Shown piece by piece: positions 18,624-28,772 of a stretch of 64,000 bases of DNA (the first letter of the stretch is position 1; each line of letters opens with the position of its first letter). Made by a program: the position numbers and the translations under genes. A model generated the notes under the pieces. That model did no database searches. It was not told the DNA's origin and saw only the letters and a program-made list of their open reading frames with translations. This DNA is from Catenulispora sp. MAP5-51 (GTDB lineage Bacteria > Actinomycetota > Actinomycetes > Streptomycetales > Catenulisporaceae): assembly GCF_041261205.1 (NCBI RefSeq), contig NZ_JBGCCH010000038.1, positions 1-64,000 of the forward strand, read 5' to 3'.

Positions 18624-18685
18624 GGGCCTCCCAGCGCCCCGCCCGACCCCTACCTGGCCGCTTCATCCCCGGAGGACTCCCTTCC

Positions 18686-19330
18686 ATGAACGACATGCTC
18701 TACCGCGGGCCCGAGCACGATGCCCGCTACATCGTCCCCAAGTTCAGCGAGCGCACCAGCTACGGCTTCCGCGAGTGGGACCCGTACTCGAAGCTGTTCG
18801 ACGAGCGGATCATCTTCCTCGGCGTGCAGATCGACGACGCCTCGGCCAACGACGTGATGGCCCAGCTGATCACCCTCGAGTCGATGGACCCGGACCGGGA
18901 CATCTCGATCTACATCAACAGCCCCGGCGGCTCCTTCACCGCGCTCACCGCCATCTACGACACGATGCAGTGGGTCAAGCCGGACATCCAGACGGTCTGC
19001 ATGGGCCAGGCCGCCTCCGCGGCCGCCGTGCTGCTGGCGGCCGGCACCCCGGGCAAGCGCCTGGCGCTGCCCAACGCCCGGATCCTGATCCACCAGCCCT
19101 GGAGCGAGGGCGGCCGCGGCGACCTGTCCGACCTGGAGATCCAGGCCAACGAGATCCTGCGGATGCGCACCGTCATGGAGCAGATGCTGGCCAAGCACAG
19201 CGGCCGCGACGCCGAGCAGGTGCACAAGGACATCGACCGCGACAAGATCCTGTCGGCCGAGGAGGCCAAGGACTACGGGATCATCGACCAGGTCCTGACC
19301 TCCCGCACCGACTCGCTGAACATCCGATGA
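18686..19330 (+). CDS. clpP2: ATP-dependent Clp protease proteolytic subunit ClpP2
   Basis: A 214-residue ClpP paralogue with Ser111 in MGQAASAAA and His136 in ILIHQPW; the Asp lies in DIDRD near residue 185. The His context (HQPW) differs from ClpP1 (HQGS), as expected for the second subunit of the mixed barrel. GGAGG lies 11 bases before the ATG. A small hairpin after the gene and a 216-base gap separate it from clpX. Confidence 0.96.
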   Translation: MNDMLYRGPEHDARYIVPKFSERTSYGFREWDPYSKLFDERIIFLGVQIDDASANDVMAQLITLESMDPDRDISIYINSPGGSFTALTAIYDTMQWVKPDIQTVCMGQAASAAAVLLAAGTPGKRLALPNARILIHQPWSEGGRGDLSDLEIQANEILRMRTVMEQMLAKHSGRDAEQVHKDIDRDKILSAEEAKDYGIIDQVLTSRTDSLNIR

Positions 19331-19353
19331 CCGGTTGCGGACACTGATATATC

Positions 19354-19369
19354 GGCGGGGAGACCCGCC
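19354..19369 (+). terminator. Small hairpin after clpP2
   Basis: GGCGGG-GAGA-CCCGCC, 24 bases after the clpP2 stop. Short, so possibly an attenuator or partial terminator. Confidence 0.4.
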
Positions 19370-19411
19370 ATGGGCCGTGGCATCGGATTATCATTCGATG
19401 TCACGGCCGAT

Positions 19412-19432
19412 GCGCTCGCGATTGCCGAGCGC
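19412..19432. promoter_or_regulatory. Inverted repeat upstream of clpX
   Basis: Arms GCGCTCG / CGAGCGC with a 7-base spacer, about 115 bases before clpX; possible operator. A second inverted repeat (GCGCCT-CCT-AGGCGC, 19485-19499) lies closer to the gene, and TACCGT at 19459-19464 is a candidate -10 hexamer between them. Confidence 0.35.
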
Positions 19433-19546
19433 TGACGCCTCGCCGGGGGTATGAGCGGTACCGTCTTGGGGGACAGACTACGAAGCGCCTCCTAGGCGCC
19501 AGTAGTGGGTCCAGCACCGGGATCTTCACAAAGGAGAAGCTCCACC

Positions 19547-20863
19547 GTGGCACGCATCGACAACGCCGACCTGCTGAAGTGCTCTTTCTGCGGCAAGAGC
19601 CAGAAGCAGGTCAAGAAGCTCATCGCGGGCCCCGGCGTGTACATCTGCGACGAGTGCATCGATCTGTGCAACGAGATCATCGAGGAGGAGCCCGGCGAGC
19701 CGGCCGCGGCCCGGGGCCTGGCCGAGCTGCCCAAGCCCAAGGAGATCTACGACTTCCTCGACGAGTACGTCATCGGCCAGGAGAACGCCAAGAAGAGCCT
19801 GTCGGTGGCGGTGTACAACCACTACAAGCGGGTGCAGGCCGGGGACTACCAGCGCGAGCGCGGCGGGCGCCGGGCCGAGCACATCGAGCTGGCCAAGTCC
19901 AACATCCTCATGCTGGGCCCCACCGGCTGCGGCAAGACCTACCTGGCGCAGACCCTGGCCAGGATGCTGAACGTCCCGTTCGCCATCGCCGACGCCACGG
20001 CGCTGACCGAGGCCGGGTACGTCGGCGAGGACGTCGAGAACATCCTGCTCAAGCTGATCCAGGCGGCCGACTACGACATCAAGAAGGCCGAGTCCGGGAT
20101 CATCTACATCGACGAGATCGACAAGATCGCCCGCAAGGCCGAGAATCCGTCGATCACCCGGGACGTCTCCGGCGAGGGCGTGCAGCAGGCGCTGCTGAAG
20201 ATCCTGGAGGGCACGGTCTCCTCGGTGCCGCCGCAGGGCGGGCGCAAGCACCCGCACCAGGAGTTCCTGCAGATCGACACCACCAACGTGCTGTTCATCG
20301 TGGCCGGCGCCTTCGAGGGCCTGGACAAGATCGTGGACGCCCGGGTGAACAAGCGCGGGATGGGCTTCACCGCCCAGCTGCGCTCCCGCTACGACGTGGA
20401 CACCACCGACGTCTTCGCCGACGTGCTGCCCGAGGACCTGCTCAAGTACGGCATGATCCCGGAGTTCGTGGGCCGGCTGCCCGTGGTCACCTCGGTGCAC
20501 AAGCTGGACCGCGCGGCCCTGGTCCGCATCCTGGTCGAGCCGCGCAACGCGCTGATCAAGCAGTACCAGCGCCTGATGGAGCTCGACGGCGTGGAGCTGG
20601 TCTTCGAGGACGACGCCGTGGAGGCCATCGCCGACCAGGCGATCCTGCGCGGCACCGGCGCCCGCGGACTGCGCGCGATCATGGAGGAGGTGCTGATGTC
20701 GGTGATGTACGAGGTCCCCAGCCACTCCGACGTCGGCACCGTGGTCATCACCGGCGAGGTGGTGCGCGAGCACGTGCTGCCCACGCTGGTGCCGCGGGAC
20801 CAGCAGTTCCGGCGGACCGGAACTCAGCAGAACCTCAACGAGCGCCGGGAGCGCTCGGCTTAA
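19547..20863 (+). CDS. clpX: ATP-dependent Clp protease ATP-binding subunit ClpX
   Basis: AAA+ unfoldase that delivers substrates to ClpP1P2. The 438-residue protein has the N-terminal zinc-binding domain (Cys12, Cys15, Cys34, Cys37), Walker A GPTGCGKT (124-131), the GYVG pore loop, Walker [10 protein letters not shown], the RKH loop (GGRKHPHQE) and sensor-2 GARGLR. The GTG at 19547 has AAGGAG 10 bases upstream; the frame is open to 19505 but homologues start here. A UUCG-loop hairpin ends the gene. Confidence 0.97.
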   Translation: MARIDNADLLKCSFCGKSQKQVKKLIAGPGVYICDECIDLCNEIIEEEPGEPAAARGLAELPKPKEIYDFLDEYVIGQENAKKSLSVAVYNHYKRVQAGDYQRERGGRRAEHIELAKSNILMLGPTGCGKTYLAQTLARMLNVPFAIADATALTEAGYVGEDVENILLKLIQAADYDIKKAESGIIYIDEIDKIARKAENPSITRDVSGEGVQQALLKILEGTVSSVPPQGGRKHPHQEFLQIDTTNVLFIVAGAFEGLDKIVDARVNKRGMGFTAQLRSRYDVDTTDVFADVLPEDLLKYGMIPEFVGRLPVVTSVHKLDRAALVRILVEPRNALIKQYQRLMELDGVELVFEDDAVEAIADQAILRGTGARGLRAIMEEVLMSVMYEVPSHSDVGTVVITGEVVREHVLPTLVPRDQQFRRTGTQQNLNERRERSA

Positions 20864-20885
20864 GGTTCCTCAACAGACAAACAAG

Positions 20886-20913
20886 GCGGCGGTTCGCTTC
20901 GGCGGGCCGCCGC
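20886..20913 (+). terminator. clpX terminator with UUCG loop
   Basis: A 12-bp stem with two G-U pairs closed by C(UUCG)G, 22 bases after the stop. Confidence 0.75.
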
Positions 20914-20928
20914 TTCACTCTTTCGAGT

Positions 20929-20965
20929 GCTACCTCGGTGGTACCATGGGTCGTACCGGGGTAGC
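20929..20965. promoter_or_regulatory. Candidate mazEF operator
   Basis: An imperfect palindrome opening with GCTACC and closing with GGTAGC, with internal GGTACC and CGTACC repeats, immediately upstream of and touching the mazE -10 hexamer. TA operons are usually autorepressed at such sites. Confidence 0.5.
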
Positions 20966-20967
20966 AT
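20962..20967 (+). promoter_or_regulatory. -10 hexamer of leaderless mazE promoter
   Basis: TAGCAT ends 6 bases before the mazE ATG and lies at the right edge of the candidate operator. Confidence 0.5.
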
Positions 20968-20973
20968 TGACTC

Positions 20974-21195
20974 ATGGTGACGAAACTCAGCATTTCCCTC
21001 CCCGATGACGATGTGGCGTTCCTGGACGAGTTGGACGCCGGTTCTCGGTCGGCGGCCATACACGCCGCCATCGAAGTGGCTCGCTCCATGAGCCTGGTCG
21101 ACGACTACACCGCCGCGTACGACGAATGGGTCGAGTCCGGCGACGCCGAACTGTGGGAGGCCGTGGTCGGCGACGGGATCACAGATGATGAGTAG
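20974..21195 (+). CDS. mazE: MazE-type ribbon-helix-helix antitoxin
   Basis: A 73-residue antitoxin. The N-terminus (VTKLSISLPDDDVAFLDEL) is the beta strand and first helix of a ribbon-helix-helix DNA-binding domain, SRSAAIHAAIEVAR is the second helix, and the acidic C-terminal half (YDEWVESGDAELWEA) is the flexible toxin-binding tail typical of actinobacterial MazE proteins. It should bind and neutralise the downstream MazF and repress the operon at the palindrome upstream. Its end overlaps the mazF start by 11 bases. It lies directly behind clpX; Clp proteases are known to degrade antitoxins of this kind. Confidence 0.88.
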   Translation: MVTKLSISLPDDDVAFLDELDAGSRSAAIHAAIEVARSMSLVDDYTAAYDEWVESGDAELWEAVVGDGITDDE

Positions 21196-21559
21196 TCCGG
21201 TGCCGGCTATGCGCCGAGGCGACGTGTTCTGGGTTGATCTGAACCCGGCCCGGGGCAGCGAGGCCAACAAGATCCGCCCAGCGATCATCGTCTCCAACAA
21301 TGGAGCGAATTCTGCGGCGCACCAGAACGGCCGAGGGGTGATCACGGTGGTGCCCGTCAGCTCGAAGATCACGCGCGTCTACCCGTTCCAGGTGCTCATC
21401 GAAGCCGTCGACCATCCCGGGCTGCAAAGAGATTCCAAAGCCCTGGTCGAACAGATCCGTAATGTAGACGTCTCCCGGATCGGTCGACGGATCACGGCCC
21501 TGAGCCCGATCACGATAAAGAAGCTGGAGGCCGCGATGCGCATGCATCTCATGCTGTAG
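21185..21559 (+). CDS. mazF: MazF/PemK-type endoribonuclease toxin
   Basis: A 124-residue sequence-specific mRNA interferase. It has the MazF opening [18 protein letters not shown], the catalytic Arg in [11 protein letters not shown], the core VITVVPVSS and the dimer-interface strand [11 protein letters not shown]. Possible starts are ATGs at 21185, 21188 and 21209; the last gives the shortest, most MazF-like N-terminus, but the 11-base overlap with mazE from 21185 fits translational coupling. No disruption is seen, so the pair should be functional. Confidence 0.9.
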   Translation: MMSSPVPAMRRGDVFWVDLNPARGSEANKIRPAIIVSNNGANSAAHQNGRGVITVVPVSSKITRVYPFQVLIEAVDHPGLQRDSKALVEQIRNVDVSRIGRRITALSPITIKKLEAAMRMHLML

Positions 21560-21593
21560 CCGATACTCGGCAGAAACGCCTCGGGGGCACCAC

Positions 21594-21599
21594 TAAGCT
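21594..21599 (+). promoter_or_regulatory. -10 hexamer of leaderless valS promoter
   Basis: TAAGCT ends 7 bases before the valS GTG; no ribosome-binding site is present. Confidence 0.45.
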
Positions 21600-21606
21600 T
21601 GTCTGC

Positions 21607-24255
21607 GTGAATGAAACCACCAACCCAGCCGCCCAGGGCGCTGCCGACAGCGCCGCCACCACACTGCCGACCGCTTACGCGCCGGTAGAGGTAGAGGGCG
21701 AGCTGTACGAGCGGTGGGTAAAGAACGGCTACTTCACCGCCGACGCGGCCTCCGACAAGGAGCCGTTCACCATCGTGATCCCGCCGCCGAACGTGACCGG
21801 TTCGCTGCACGTGGGCCACGCGCTCAACCAGTCGATCCAGGACGCGATCATCCGGCGCAAGCGGATGCAGGGCTACGAGGCCCTGTACCTGCCGGGCATG
21901 GACCACGCCGGTATCGCCACCCAGAACGCGGTGGAGCGCGAACTGGCCAAGGAGGGCCTGTCGCGGCACGACCTGGGCCGCGAGGCGTTCGTGAAGAAGG
22001 TCTGGGACTGGAAGGCCGAGTACGGCGGCAAGATCCTGGGCCAGCAGCGCCGGCTGGGGGTCTCCCTGGACTGGTCGCGCGAGCGCTTCACGATGGACGA
22101 GGGCCTGTCCAAGGCCGTGCAGACCATCTTCAAGAAGATGTACGACGACGGCCTGATCTACCGCGCCGAGCGCATCATCAACTGGTGCCCGCGCTGTCTG
22201 ACCGCGCTGTCGGACATCGAGGTGGACCACTACGACGAACCCGGCGAGCTGGTCTCCATCCGCTACGGCGAGGGTGAGGACTCGATCGTGGTGGCGACCT
22301 CGCGCGCCGAGACGATGCTCGGCGACACCGCGGTGGCCGTGCACCCGAACGACGAGCGCTACCAGCACCTGATCGGCCGGGAAGTGGAGCTCCCGCTCAC
22401 CGACCGCCGCATCCCGATCGTGGCCGACGAGCACGTGGACCCCGAGTTCGGGACCGGTGCGGTGAAGGTGACGCCGGCGCACGACCCGAACGACTTCGAG
22501 ATCGGCCGCCGGCACAACCTGCCGATGCCCACGATCCTGGACGAGCACGCGAACATCACCGTGCACGGCCCGTTCCTGGGCCTGGACCGCTTCGAGGCCC
22601 GGCCGGCCGTGGTGCGGGCGCTGCGCGAGGAGGGCCGCATCGTCGGCCAGAAGCAGCTGCTGCGCCCGGTGGGCCACTGCTCGCGCTGCGACACCGTGGT
22701 GGAGCCCCGGCTGTCGATGCAGTGGTGGGTGAAGGTGGAGACGCTGGCCAAGGCCGCCGGCGACGCGGTGCGCGACGGCCGGGTGCAGATCCACCCGAAG
22801 GAGATGGAGCCGCGCTACTTCGCCTGGGTCGACAACATGCACGACTGGACGATCTCCCGCCAGCTGTGGTGGGGCCACCGGATCCCGATCTGGTACGGCC
22901 CGAACGGCGAGGTCGTGTGCGTGGGCCCGGACGAGGAGCCGCCGGCCGGCCCGGGCTGGTATCAGGACTCGGACGTGCTCGACACCTGGTTCTCCTCGGG
23001 GCTGTGGCCGTTCTCCACGCTGGGCTGGCCGGAGCAGACCCCTGATCTGGCGAAGTTCTACCCGACCTCGGTGCTGCACACCGGCTACGACATCATCTTC
23101 TTCTGGGTGGCCCGGATGATGATGTTCGGCCTGTACGCCATGGACGGCGTGCAGCCCTTCGACAAGGTGGTCCTGTCCGGTCTGGTGCGCGACCAGTTCG
23201 GCAAGAAGATGTCGAAGTCCAAGGGCAACGGCGTCGACCCGCTGGAGTGGATGGACAAGTTCGGCTCCGACGCGGTGCGCTTCGGCCTGCTGCGCGGCGC
23301 GAACCCCGGCGCGGACCAGGCGGTGGCCGAGGACTGGATCGCCGGTGCGCGCAACTTCGCGACCAAGATCTGGAACGCCACCCGGTTCGCGATGATGAAC
23401 GGCGCGTTCGTGCCGTCCGAGCTGCCGCCGGCCGACCGGCTCACGGTCGAGGACCGCTGGATCCTGTCCCGCCTCAACGAGGTGGTGGCCGAGGTGGACG
23501 CCCTCTACGAGGACTTCCAGTTCGCCAAGACCATGGAGACCCTCTACCACTTCGTGTGGGACGAGGTCTGCGACTGGTACATCGAGCTGTCCAAGCTGCG
23601 CCTGCCGATCGGCGTCGCGGCCGACGACCCCGATGCGCAGACCGCGCGCGCGGTGCTCGGCCACGTGCTGGACGTCATGCTGCGCCTGCTGCACCCGGCC
23701 GTGCCCTACGTGACCGAGACGCTCTGGACGGCGCTGACCGGCCGGGAGTCGATCGTGATCGCCGAGTGGCCGACCGCCGACCTGTCGCGGGTGGACGCGG
23801 ACGCCGAGGCGGTGATCGAGGCCGTGCAGGAGGTCGTCACCGAGGTGCGCCGGTTCCGGACCGACCAGGGTGTGAAGGACGCGCAGCGGGTGGCCGCGCG
23901 GCTGACGCTGACCGACCCGAAGCTGGCCGGACAGGAGCCGGCGATCCGGCTGCTGAACCGGCTCACGGCTCCCGAGGACGGCTTCAGCGCGACCGCGACC
24001 CTGGCCGCGACCGGGGCGAAGGTGGAGCTCGACACGTCCGGCACCATCGACGTGGCCGCCGAGCGCAAGCGGCTGGAGAAGGGCCTGGCCGCCGCGCGCA
24101 AGGAGATCGAGCAGGCGAACGCGAAGCTCGGCAACGCCGACTTCCTGGCCAAGGCGCCCGACGCCGTGGTGGACAAGATCCGCAAGCGGCTGGCCGATGC
24201 CGAGAGCGACGTCGCCCGCCTGGGCGCCCAGCTCGACGCGCTGCCGTCCGCTTAA
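21607..24255 (+). CDS. valS: Valyl-tRNA synthetase
   Basis: Class I aminoacyl-tRNA synthetase charging tRNA-Val. The 882-residue protein contains the HIGH motif as H68-VGH71 in [15 protein letters not shown], the editing (CP1) domain with the threonine-rich EVATS-like stretch [19 protein letters not shown], the KMSKS loop (534-538), the anticodon-binding domain and a C-terminal coiled-coil tRNA arm (about 805-875). Length fits the family. The start is a GTG with a -10 element 7 bases upstream. No T-box leader is possible in the 47-base gap behind mazF. It is followed by folC after 37 bases. Confidence 0.97.
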   Translation: MNETTNPAAQGAADSAATTLPTAYAPVEVEGELYERWVKNGYFTADAASDKEPFTIVIPPPNVTGSLHVGHALNQSIQDAIIRRKRMQGYEALYLPGMDHAGIATQNAVERELAKEGLSRHDLGREAFVKKVWDWKAEYGGKILGQQRRLGVSLDWSRERFTMDEGLSKAVQTIFKKMYDDGLIYRAERIINWCPRCLTALSDIEVDHYDEPGELVSIRYGEGEDSIVVATSRAETMLGDTAVAVHPNDERYQHLIGREVELPLTDRRIPIVADEHVDPEFGTGAVKVTPAHDPNDFEIGRRHNLPMPTILDEHANITVHGPFLGLDRFEARPAVVRALREEGRIVGQKQLLRPVGHCSRCDTVVEPRLSMQWWVKVETLAKAAGDAVRDGRVQIHPKEMEPRYFAWVDNMHDWTISRQLWWGHRIPIWYGPNGEVVCVGPDEEPPAGPGWYQDSDVLDTWFSSGLWPFSTLGWPEQTPDLAKFYPTSVLHTGYDIIFFWVARMMMFGLYAMDGVQPFDKVVLSGLVRDQFGKKMSKSKGNGVDPLEWMDKFGSDAVRFGLLRGANPGADQAVAEDWIAGARNFATKIWNATRFAMMNGAFVPSELPPADRLTVEDRWILSRLNEVVAEVDALYEDFQFAKTMETLYHFVWDEVCDWYIELSKLRLPIGVAADDPDAQTARAVLGHVLDVMLRLLHPAVPYVTETLWTALTGRESIVIAEWPTADLSRVDADAEAVIEAVQEVVTEVRRFRTDQGVKDAQRVAARLTLTDPKLAGQEPAIRLLNRLTAPEDGFSATATLAATGAKVELDTSGTIDVAAERKRLEKGLAAARKEIEQANAKLGNADFLAKAPDAVVDKIRKRLADAESDVARLGAQLDALPSA

Positions 24256-24292
24256 TCGGCCCCAGCGGCCGCGATAAGGAACCATCAGCACC

Positions 24293-25840
24293 ATGGCGAC
24301 GAACATCGACCCGGAGCTCCAGGAGCAGTTCGACGAAGTCGAGCACGAGCTCCTGGAGCGCTGGCCGGAGACCAAGATGGACCCCACCCTGGCACGGGTG
24401 AGGGCCCTGACCGAGATCCTGGGCGACCCCCAGAAGGCGTACCCGGTCGTCCACATCACGGGGACCAACGGCAAGACGTCCACCGCGCGGATGATCGAGA
24501 CCCTGCTGCGCGAGCTCAACCTGCGCACCGGGCGGTTCACCTCGCCGCACCTGGAGTCGATGAACGAGCGCATCACCCTGGACGGGGCGCCGATCCCGCT
24601 TCGGCGCTTCGTCGAGGTCTACGAGGACATCCGGCCGTACGTGGACATCGTGGACTCCTCCCAGGAGTTCCCGATGTCCTTCTTCGAGGTGATCACCGGC
24701 ATGGCGTTCGCGGCGTTCGCGGACGCCCCGGTGGACGTCGCGGTCCTGGAAGTGGGCCTGGGCGGCACCTGGGACTGCACCAACGTCGCCGACGGGCAGG
24801 TCGCGGTGATCACCCCGATCGACGTGGACCACGCGCACATCCTCGGCGACAACCCGGCGCAGATCGCCTCGGAGAAGGCCGGGATCATCAAGGAGGGCGC
24901 GGTCGTCGTCATGGGCCGCCAGCCCGTCGAGGCCGCCGAGGTCATCCTGCGCCGGGCCGCCGAGGTCGACGCCACCGTGGCCCGCGAGGGCCTGGAGTTC
25001 GGGGTCGTGGAGCGCCAGCAGGCGCTCGGCGGCCAGCAGATCACGATCAAGGGTCTGGCCGGCGAGTACACGGACGTCTACCTGCCGCTGTACGGCGAGC
25101 ACATGGCGCACAACGCGGCGACCGCGGTGGCCGCCGTCGAGGCCTTCCTCGGCGCCGGCCGCGGCGGCGCGGCGCTGGACCCGGACGTGGTCCGCGAGGC
25201 GTTCGCGAAGGTCACCTCGCCGGGCCGGCTGGAAGTGGTCCGGCGCGGTCCCACGGTGATCCTGGACGCCACCCACAACCCGGCCGGCGCCCGGGCCACC
25301 GCGCAGGCCCTGGCCGACGACTTCACCTTCGACCACCTGGTCGGCGTGATAGGCGCGATGCGGGACAAGGACGTCGCCGGGATCCTGGAGGTCCTGGAGC
25401 CGGTGCTGAACGAGGTCGTCGTCACCCAGAACAACACCGAGCGCGCGATGCCCGCCGCGGTGCTGGGGGAGCTGGCCGTCGAGATCTTCGGCGCCGACCG
25501 GGTCCACGAGGCGGTCCGCCTGGACGACGCCATCGACCTGGCCATCGGCCTGGCCGAGGCCGCGGTTCCGGCCGGCACCTCCAGCGGGGCCGGCGTCATC
25601 GTGACCGGGTCGGTGGTCACTGCGGGGCAGGCGCGTACGCTGCTGGTGCGGAACCGCTCCGAGCGCGTCGAGGACCGGCACAGCTTCGAGGACGTCGAGT
25701 TCGAGGACTCCGAGAAGGAGGACTTCGACGACCGCGACTTCGACCCCTTCGGGGAACGGGGGAGCAAGGACGGCCAGGACGGACAGGACGGCGACCGCGA
25801 CGACCTGTCTGACGACGAGTTCGGCGGTGACGACCGATGA
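24293..25840 (+). CDS. folC: Folylpolyglutamate synthase / dihydrofolate synthase
   Basis: Adds glutamate to folates (and to dihydropteroate). The 515-residue protein has the Mur-ligase-type P-loop GTNGKT (57-62), the LEVGLGGTWDCTN motif, HAHILGD metal site and DATHNPAGA. Compared with typical FolC (about 430-460 residues), it has an extra 60-residue C-terminal tail that is highly acidic (runs of Glu-Asp and DGQDGQDGD) and likely disordered. AAGGAA stands 11 bases before the ATG. Its TGA overlaps the next gene's ATG by four bases (ATGA), implying coupling. Confidence 0.95.
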   Translation: MATNIDPELQEQFDEVEHELLERWPETKMDPTLARVRALTEILGDPQKAYPVVHITGTNGKTSTARMIETLLRELNLRTGRFTSPHLESMNERITLDGAPIPLRRFVEVYEDIRPYVDIVDSSQEFPMSFFEVITGMAFAAFADAPVDVAVLEVGLGGTWDCTNVADGQVAVITPIDVDHAHILGDNPAQIASEKAGIIKEGAVVVMGRQPVEAAEVILRRAAEVDATVAREGLEFGVVERQQALGGQQITIKGLAGEYTDVYLPLYGEHMAHNAATAVAAVEAFLGAGRGGAALDPDVVREAFAKVTSPGRLEVVRRGPTVILDATHNPAGARATAQALADDFTFDHLVGVIGAMRDKDVAGILEVLEPVLNEVVVTQNNTERAMPAAVLGELAVEIFGADRVHEAVRLDDAIDLAIGLAEAAVPAGTSSGAGVIVTGSVVTAGQARTLLVRNRSERVEDRHSFEDVEFEDSEKEDFDDRDFDPFGERGSKDGQDGQDGDRDDLSDDEFGGDDR

Positions 25841-26259
25841 TGGTCCGGCGGATGGCAGCCTCGGTGCTGTGCTTCGAGGTCCTGGTGATCCTCTTCTTCG
25901 CCCTGGTGGCGATGAAGCTCTCCGACCTGAGCTCCGGCACGGTCTGGGCGATATGCGGTCCCGGCATGGTGCTGGCCGCGCTGCTGTGCGGCATGCTGCG
26001 CAAGCCCTGGGCCTACACCGTGGGCTGGGTGCTGCAGGCGGCGCTGATCGTCGCCGGTTTCGTGATCACCGACATGTTCTTCGTCGGCGGCTGCTTCGCG
26101 CTGCTCTGGTACTGGGCCCTGAAGGCCGGACGGCAGATCGACGCGGAGAAGGCGGCGGCTTACGCGGCCTACGAGGCGGCTCAGGCGGCTCAGGCCGAGC
26201 AGCCAGAGCAGGTGGATGAAGCCGGACAGTCGGCGGAGGCTACGGCCGCCAAGGCCTGA
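25837..26259 (+). CDS. DUF4233 membrane protein
   Basis: A 140-residue protein with four membrane spans (about residues 8-28, 32-50, 58-78 and 82-98) and a C-terminal Ala/Glu-rich helix. The sequence pattern VLCFEVLVILFFALVAMKL and its position directly after folC, with a four-base start/stop overlap, identify the DUF4233 family found at this locus in most Actinomycetes. Function unknown. In Streptomyces ndk normally follows; here a PAP2 phosphatase gene does. Confidence 0.85.
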   Translation: MMVRRMAASVLCFEVLVILFFALVAMKLSDLSSGTVWAICGPGMVLAALLCGMLRKPWAYTVGWVLQAALIVAGFVITDMFFVGGCFALLWYWALKAGRQIDAEKAAAYAAYEAAQAAQAEQPEQVDEAGQSAEATAAKA

Positions 26260-26351
26260 AAGCCACCACCCACGCTGTCGAGGCGGAATCCGCATCATCA
26301 TTTCGGGCTAATCAGCGCCATTCCCACGCATTGCCCGGGTAGCTCCCTCAC

Positions 26352-27485
26352 ATGCTCTACCCCGAGGCCCTGGCCGTGGACCGCCACACGGCGACCGTCG
26401 GCTCGCGACGTGACCTGCGCAACCGGTTGATGGCCGGGGCGGTGGTCGCGCTCGCCGGCGTGTTCGTTGTCTACCTGCTCGCCGCGCGAACACGGTGGGG
26501 GCAGGACTTCGAGAACGCCGCTCTGGTCGGCGCCAGAGACCACCGGACCAGCGGCTGGTACGGCGACGCCGACCGGTGGCTGAACCGGCTCACCGCCGAG
26601 AGCTTCGGGGCCTCGCTGGCCGTCATCGCGGTGGTCGGACTGCTGCGGCGGCGGTTGGCGCTCGCGCTGTGCGGCGTGCTCGTGGCCGGCGGGACGGTGA
26701 TCGCGGCGCGCTTCCTGAAGGGCGCGCTGCCGAGCCGGCCGGTGTTCGGGACCGGAACCGCGGACGCGGGTCAGGGGGCTCATGCGGCCGTCGCCAAGGG
26801 TGCGGCGAACGCGGCGGCCCACGCGGCTGGGGCCGCGGCCGCCGCCGCGCACGCGGTCACCGCCGGGGTCGCGGCCGGAGCCACCACGGCAGCCGGCCAC
26901 GCGGCCGCCGCTGTCCACACCGTCCACACCGTGCACGCCGCGCTCGCTCCCGACCGGGCCCCGAACACCCTGCCCTCCGGCCACGCGGCCGCGGCGATGG
27001 GTCTGGTCGTCGGAGCCCTCATCGTCGTCAGCCGCCGCTGGTACGTGCCGGTCGTCGCGCTGACGCTGCCCGGCGCGGCCTTCGCCGGCGTGGCGACCGT
27101 GGCAGCGGACTGGCACAGGGTCTCCGACACCGTCGCCGCGGATCTGCTCGCCCTGGCCGTCGGGCTGCTCGGGATGGCGGGGGTGACGCAGCTCGGACTG
27201 GTGCGTCCGGGACCGTCGGTCGGCCAGAGCAGTCTGAGCCAGCGCCTGCTCTACGCGGTGCTGCTCAGCATCGCGACGGCCGCGCTCGCGGTCGGGGCCG
27301 CCTACTTCGTGCGCTACCACGGTGCCGTCTCCGAAACGGTGCGCGCCGACGCGGCCTACTGGTCGGCACAGGCGCTCGCGCTCGGCGCGGCGGTCACGGC
27401 GGCCGGCGTCATGCTCGGCGTGTGCCGGAACCTGGAGTCGGTGGGGCACCGGCCGCCGCGCGGGCTGACGATCCAGGCACCATGA
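26352..27485 (+). CDS. PAP2-superfamily membrane phosphatase
   Basis: A 377-residue phosphatidic-acid-phosphatase-type enzyme, expected to dephosphorylate lipid phosphates such as undecaprenyl pyrophosphate at the outer membrane face. The three PAP2 motifs are present: KGALPSRPV (about residues 123-131), LPSGH (about 210-214) and WHRVSD with the catalytic His near residue 255. Five to six membrane spans are predicted. An insert of about 75 residues between motifs 1 and 2 is almost purely Ala, His, Gly and Thr (HAAGAAAAAAH and similar), which is unusual. The sequence stands where ndk is normally found, ahead of mreB. Confidence 0.85.
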   Translation: MLYPEALAVDRHTATVGSRRDLRNRLMAGAVVALAGVFVVYLLAARTRWGQDFENAALVGARDHRTSGWYGDADRWLNRLTAESFGASLAVIAVVGLLRRRLALALCGVLVAGGTVIAARFLKGALPSRPVFGTGTADAGQGAHAAVAKGAANAAAHAAGAAAAAAHAVTAGVAAGATTAAGHAAAAVHTVHTVHAALAPDRAPNTLPSGHAAAAMGLVVGALIVVSRRWYVPVVALTLPGAAFAGVATVAADWHRVSDTVAADLLALAVGLLGMAGVTQLGLVRPGPSVGQSSLSQRLLYAVLLSIATAALAVGAAYFVRYHGAVSETVRADAAYWSAQALALGAAVTAAGVMLGVCRNLESVGHRPPRGLTIQAP

Positions 27486-27620
27486 CTCACCGGTGGCGGG
27501 CGGCCTATGAAATGCCGCACTTCCGCTCTCCAGAGCCCTGACATAAGCATCCTCACCCGTTCGGGCGTACCGCTTGGGGGTGAATCGGATGCTCGGGGAG
27601 CTATCGGGCATAACGCTGGT

Positions 27621-27626
27621 TAGGAT
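27621..27626 (+). promoter_or_regulatory. Candidate -10 hexamer for the mre operon
   Basis: TAGGAT, predicting a leader of about 80 bases before mreB. The -35 region is not evident. Confidence 0.35.
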
Positions 27627-27713
27627 CGGTCGCGGGCGTTGCACTTTCACGCCCGTCGCCGACGGCAAGACATTCGGCAACAACATCCGAGCGACGGAAG
27701 ATGGGGATCGCGC

Positions 27714-28763
27714 ATGGGCTCCGGGATGGCGGTCATCGGTCGGGACATCGCGGTTGACCTCGGGACCGCGAACACCCTGGTGTACGTACGCGGCCGAGGC
27801 ATCGTGCTGAACGAGCCCTCGGTGGTCGCGGTGGACACCACGACCGGCGCGGTGCTCGCGGTCGGCGCCGAGGCCAAGAAGATGATCGGCCGCACGCCCG
27901 GCAACATCGTGGCGATCCGGCCGCTCAAGGACGGAGTCATCGCCGACTTCGAAGTCGCCGAGCGGATGCTGCGCTACTTCATCCGCAAGGCGCACAAACG
28001 GCGGTGGCTGGCACAGCCCCGGGTCATCGTCTGCGTCCCGTCCGGCATCACCGGCGTGGAGAAGCGCGCGGTCGAGGACGCGGCCAGCGCCGCCGGCGCG
28101 CGCAGCGTGCACCTGATCGAGGAGCCGATGGCCGCGGCGATCGGCGCCGGCCTGCCGGTCCAGGAGGCCACCGGCAACATGGTCGTGGACATCGGCGGCG
28201 GCACCACCGAGGTCGCGGTCATCTCCTACGGCGGCATCGTCACCGCGCTGAGCGTGCGGGTCGCCGGCGACGAGCTCGACAACGCGATCATCCAGTACAC
28301 GAAGAAGGAGTACTCGCTGCTGCTGGGCGACCGCACCGCCGAGGAGATCAAGGTGACGGTCGGCTCGGCCTGGGACGCCGGGGAGGAGACCCGCGCCGAG
28401 GTGCGCGGCCGCGACCTGGTCTCGGGGCTGCCGAAGGTGATCCTGCTGTCCTCCGGCGAGGTGCGCAAGGCGATCGAGGAGCCGGTGACGGCGATCGTGG
28501 ACGCGGTGCGCGACACCCTGGACAAGTGCCCGCCGGAACTGGCCGGCGACATCATGGACCGCGGCATCGTCCTCACCGGCGGCGGCGCCATGCTGCACGG
28601 CCTGGACGAGCGGATCCGCGAGGAGACCGGCATGCCGGTGCACATCGCGGAGAACCCGCTGGACTCCGTGGTCCTGGGCTCCGGGCGCTGCCTGGAGGAG
28701 TTCGAGGCGCTGGCCCCGGTGCTGGGCTCCTTGAACAACCGCCGCCGTCCCGGGCGGAGGTAG
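27714..28763 (+). CDS. mreB: Rod-shape determining actin MreB
   Basis: Bacterial actin that forms membrane-bound filaments guiding wall synthesis; in Streptomyces it acts mainly in spore wall assembly. The 349-residue protein has [13 protein letters not shown] (phosphate-1 loop), the [13 protein letters not shown] phosphate-2 loop and the LTGGGAML adenosine-binding motif. The start [11 protein letters not shown] parallels the Streptomyces protein. An upstream GGGGAT is the likely ribosome-binding site. It leads a tight operon with mreC, mreD, mrdA and rodA. Confidence 0.96.
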   Translation: MGSGMAVIGRDIAVDLGTANTLVYVRGRGIVLNEPSVVAVDTTTGAVLAVGAEAKKMIGRTPGNIVAIRPLKDGVIADFEVAERMLRYFIRKAHKRRWLAQPRVIVCVPSGITGVEKRAVEDAASAAGARSVHLIEEPMAAAIGAGLPVQEATGNMVVDIGGGTTEVAVISYGGIVTALSVRVAGDELDNAIIQYTKKEYSLLLGDRTAEEIKVTVGSAWDAGEETRAEVRGRDLVSGLPKVILLSSGEVRKAIEEPVTAIVDAVRDTLDKCPPELAGDIMDRGIVLTGGGAMLHGLDERIREETGMPVHIAENPLDSVVLGSGRCLEEFEALAPVLGSLNNRRRPGRR

Positions 28764-28772
28764 GCCGGGAGC

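Noticed and set aside
21560-21606. T-box or riboswitch upstream of valS
   Set aside because: Only 47 bases separate mazF and valS, too short, and a -10 hexamer lies next to the start codon.
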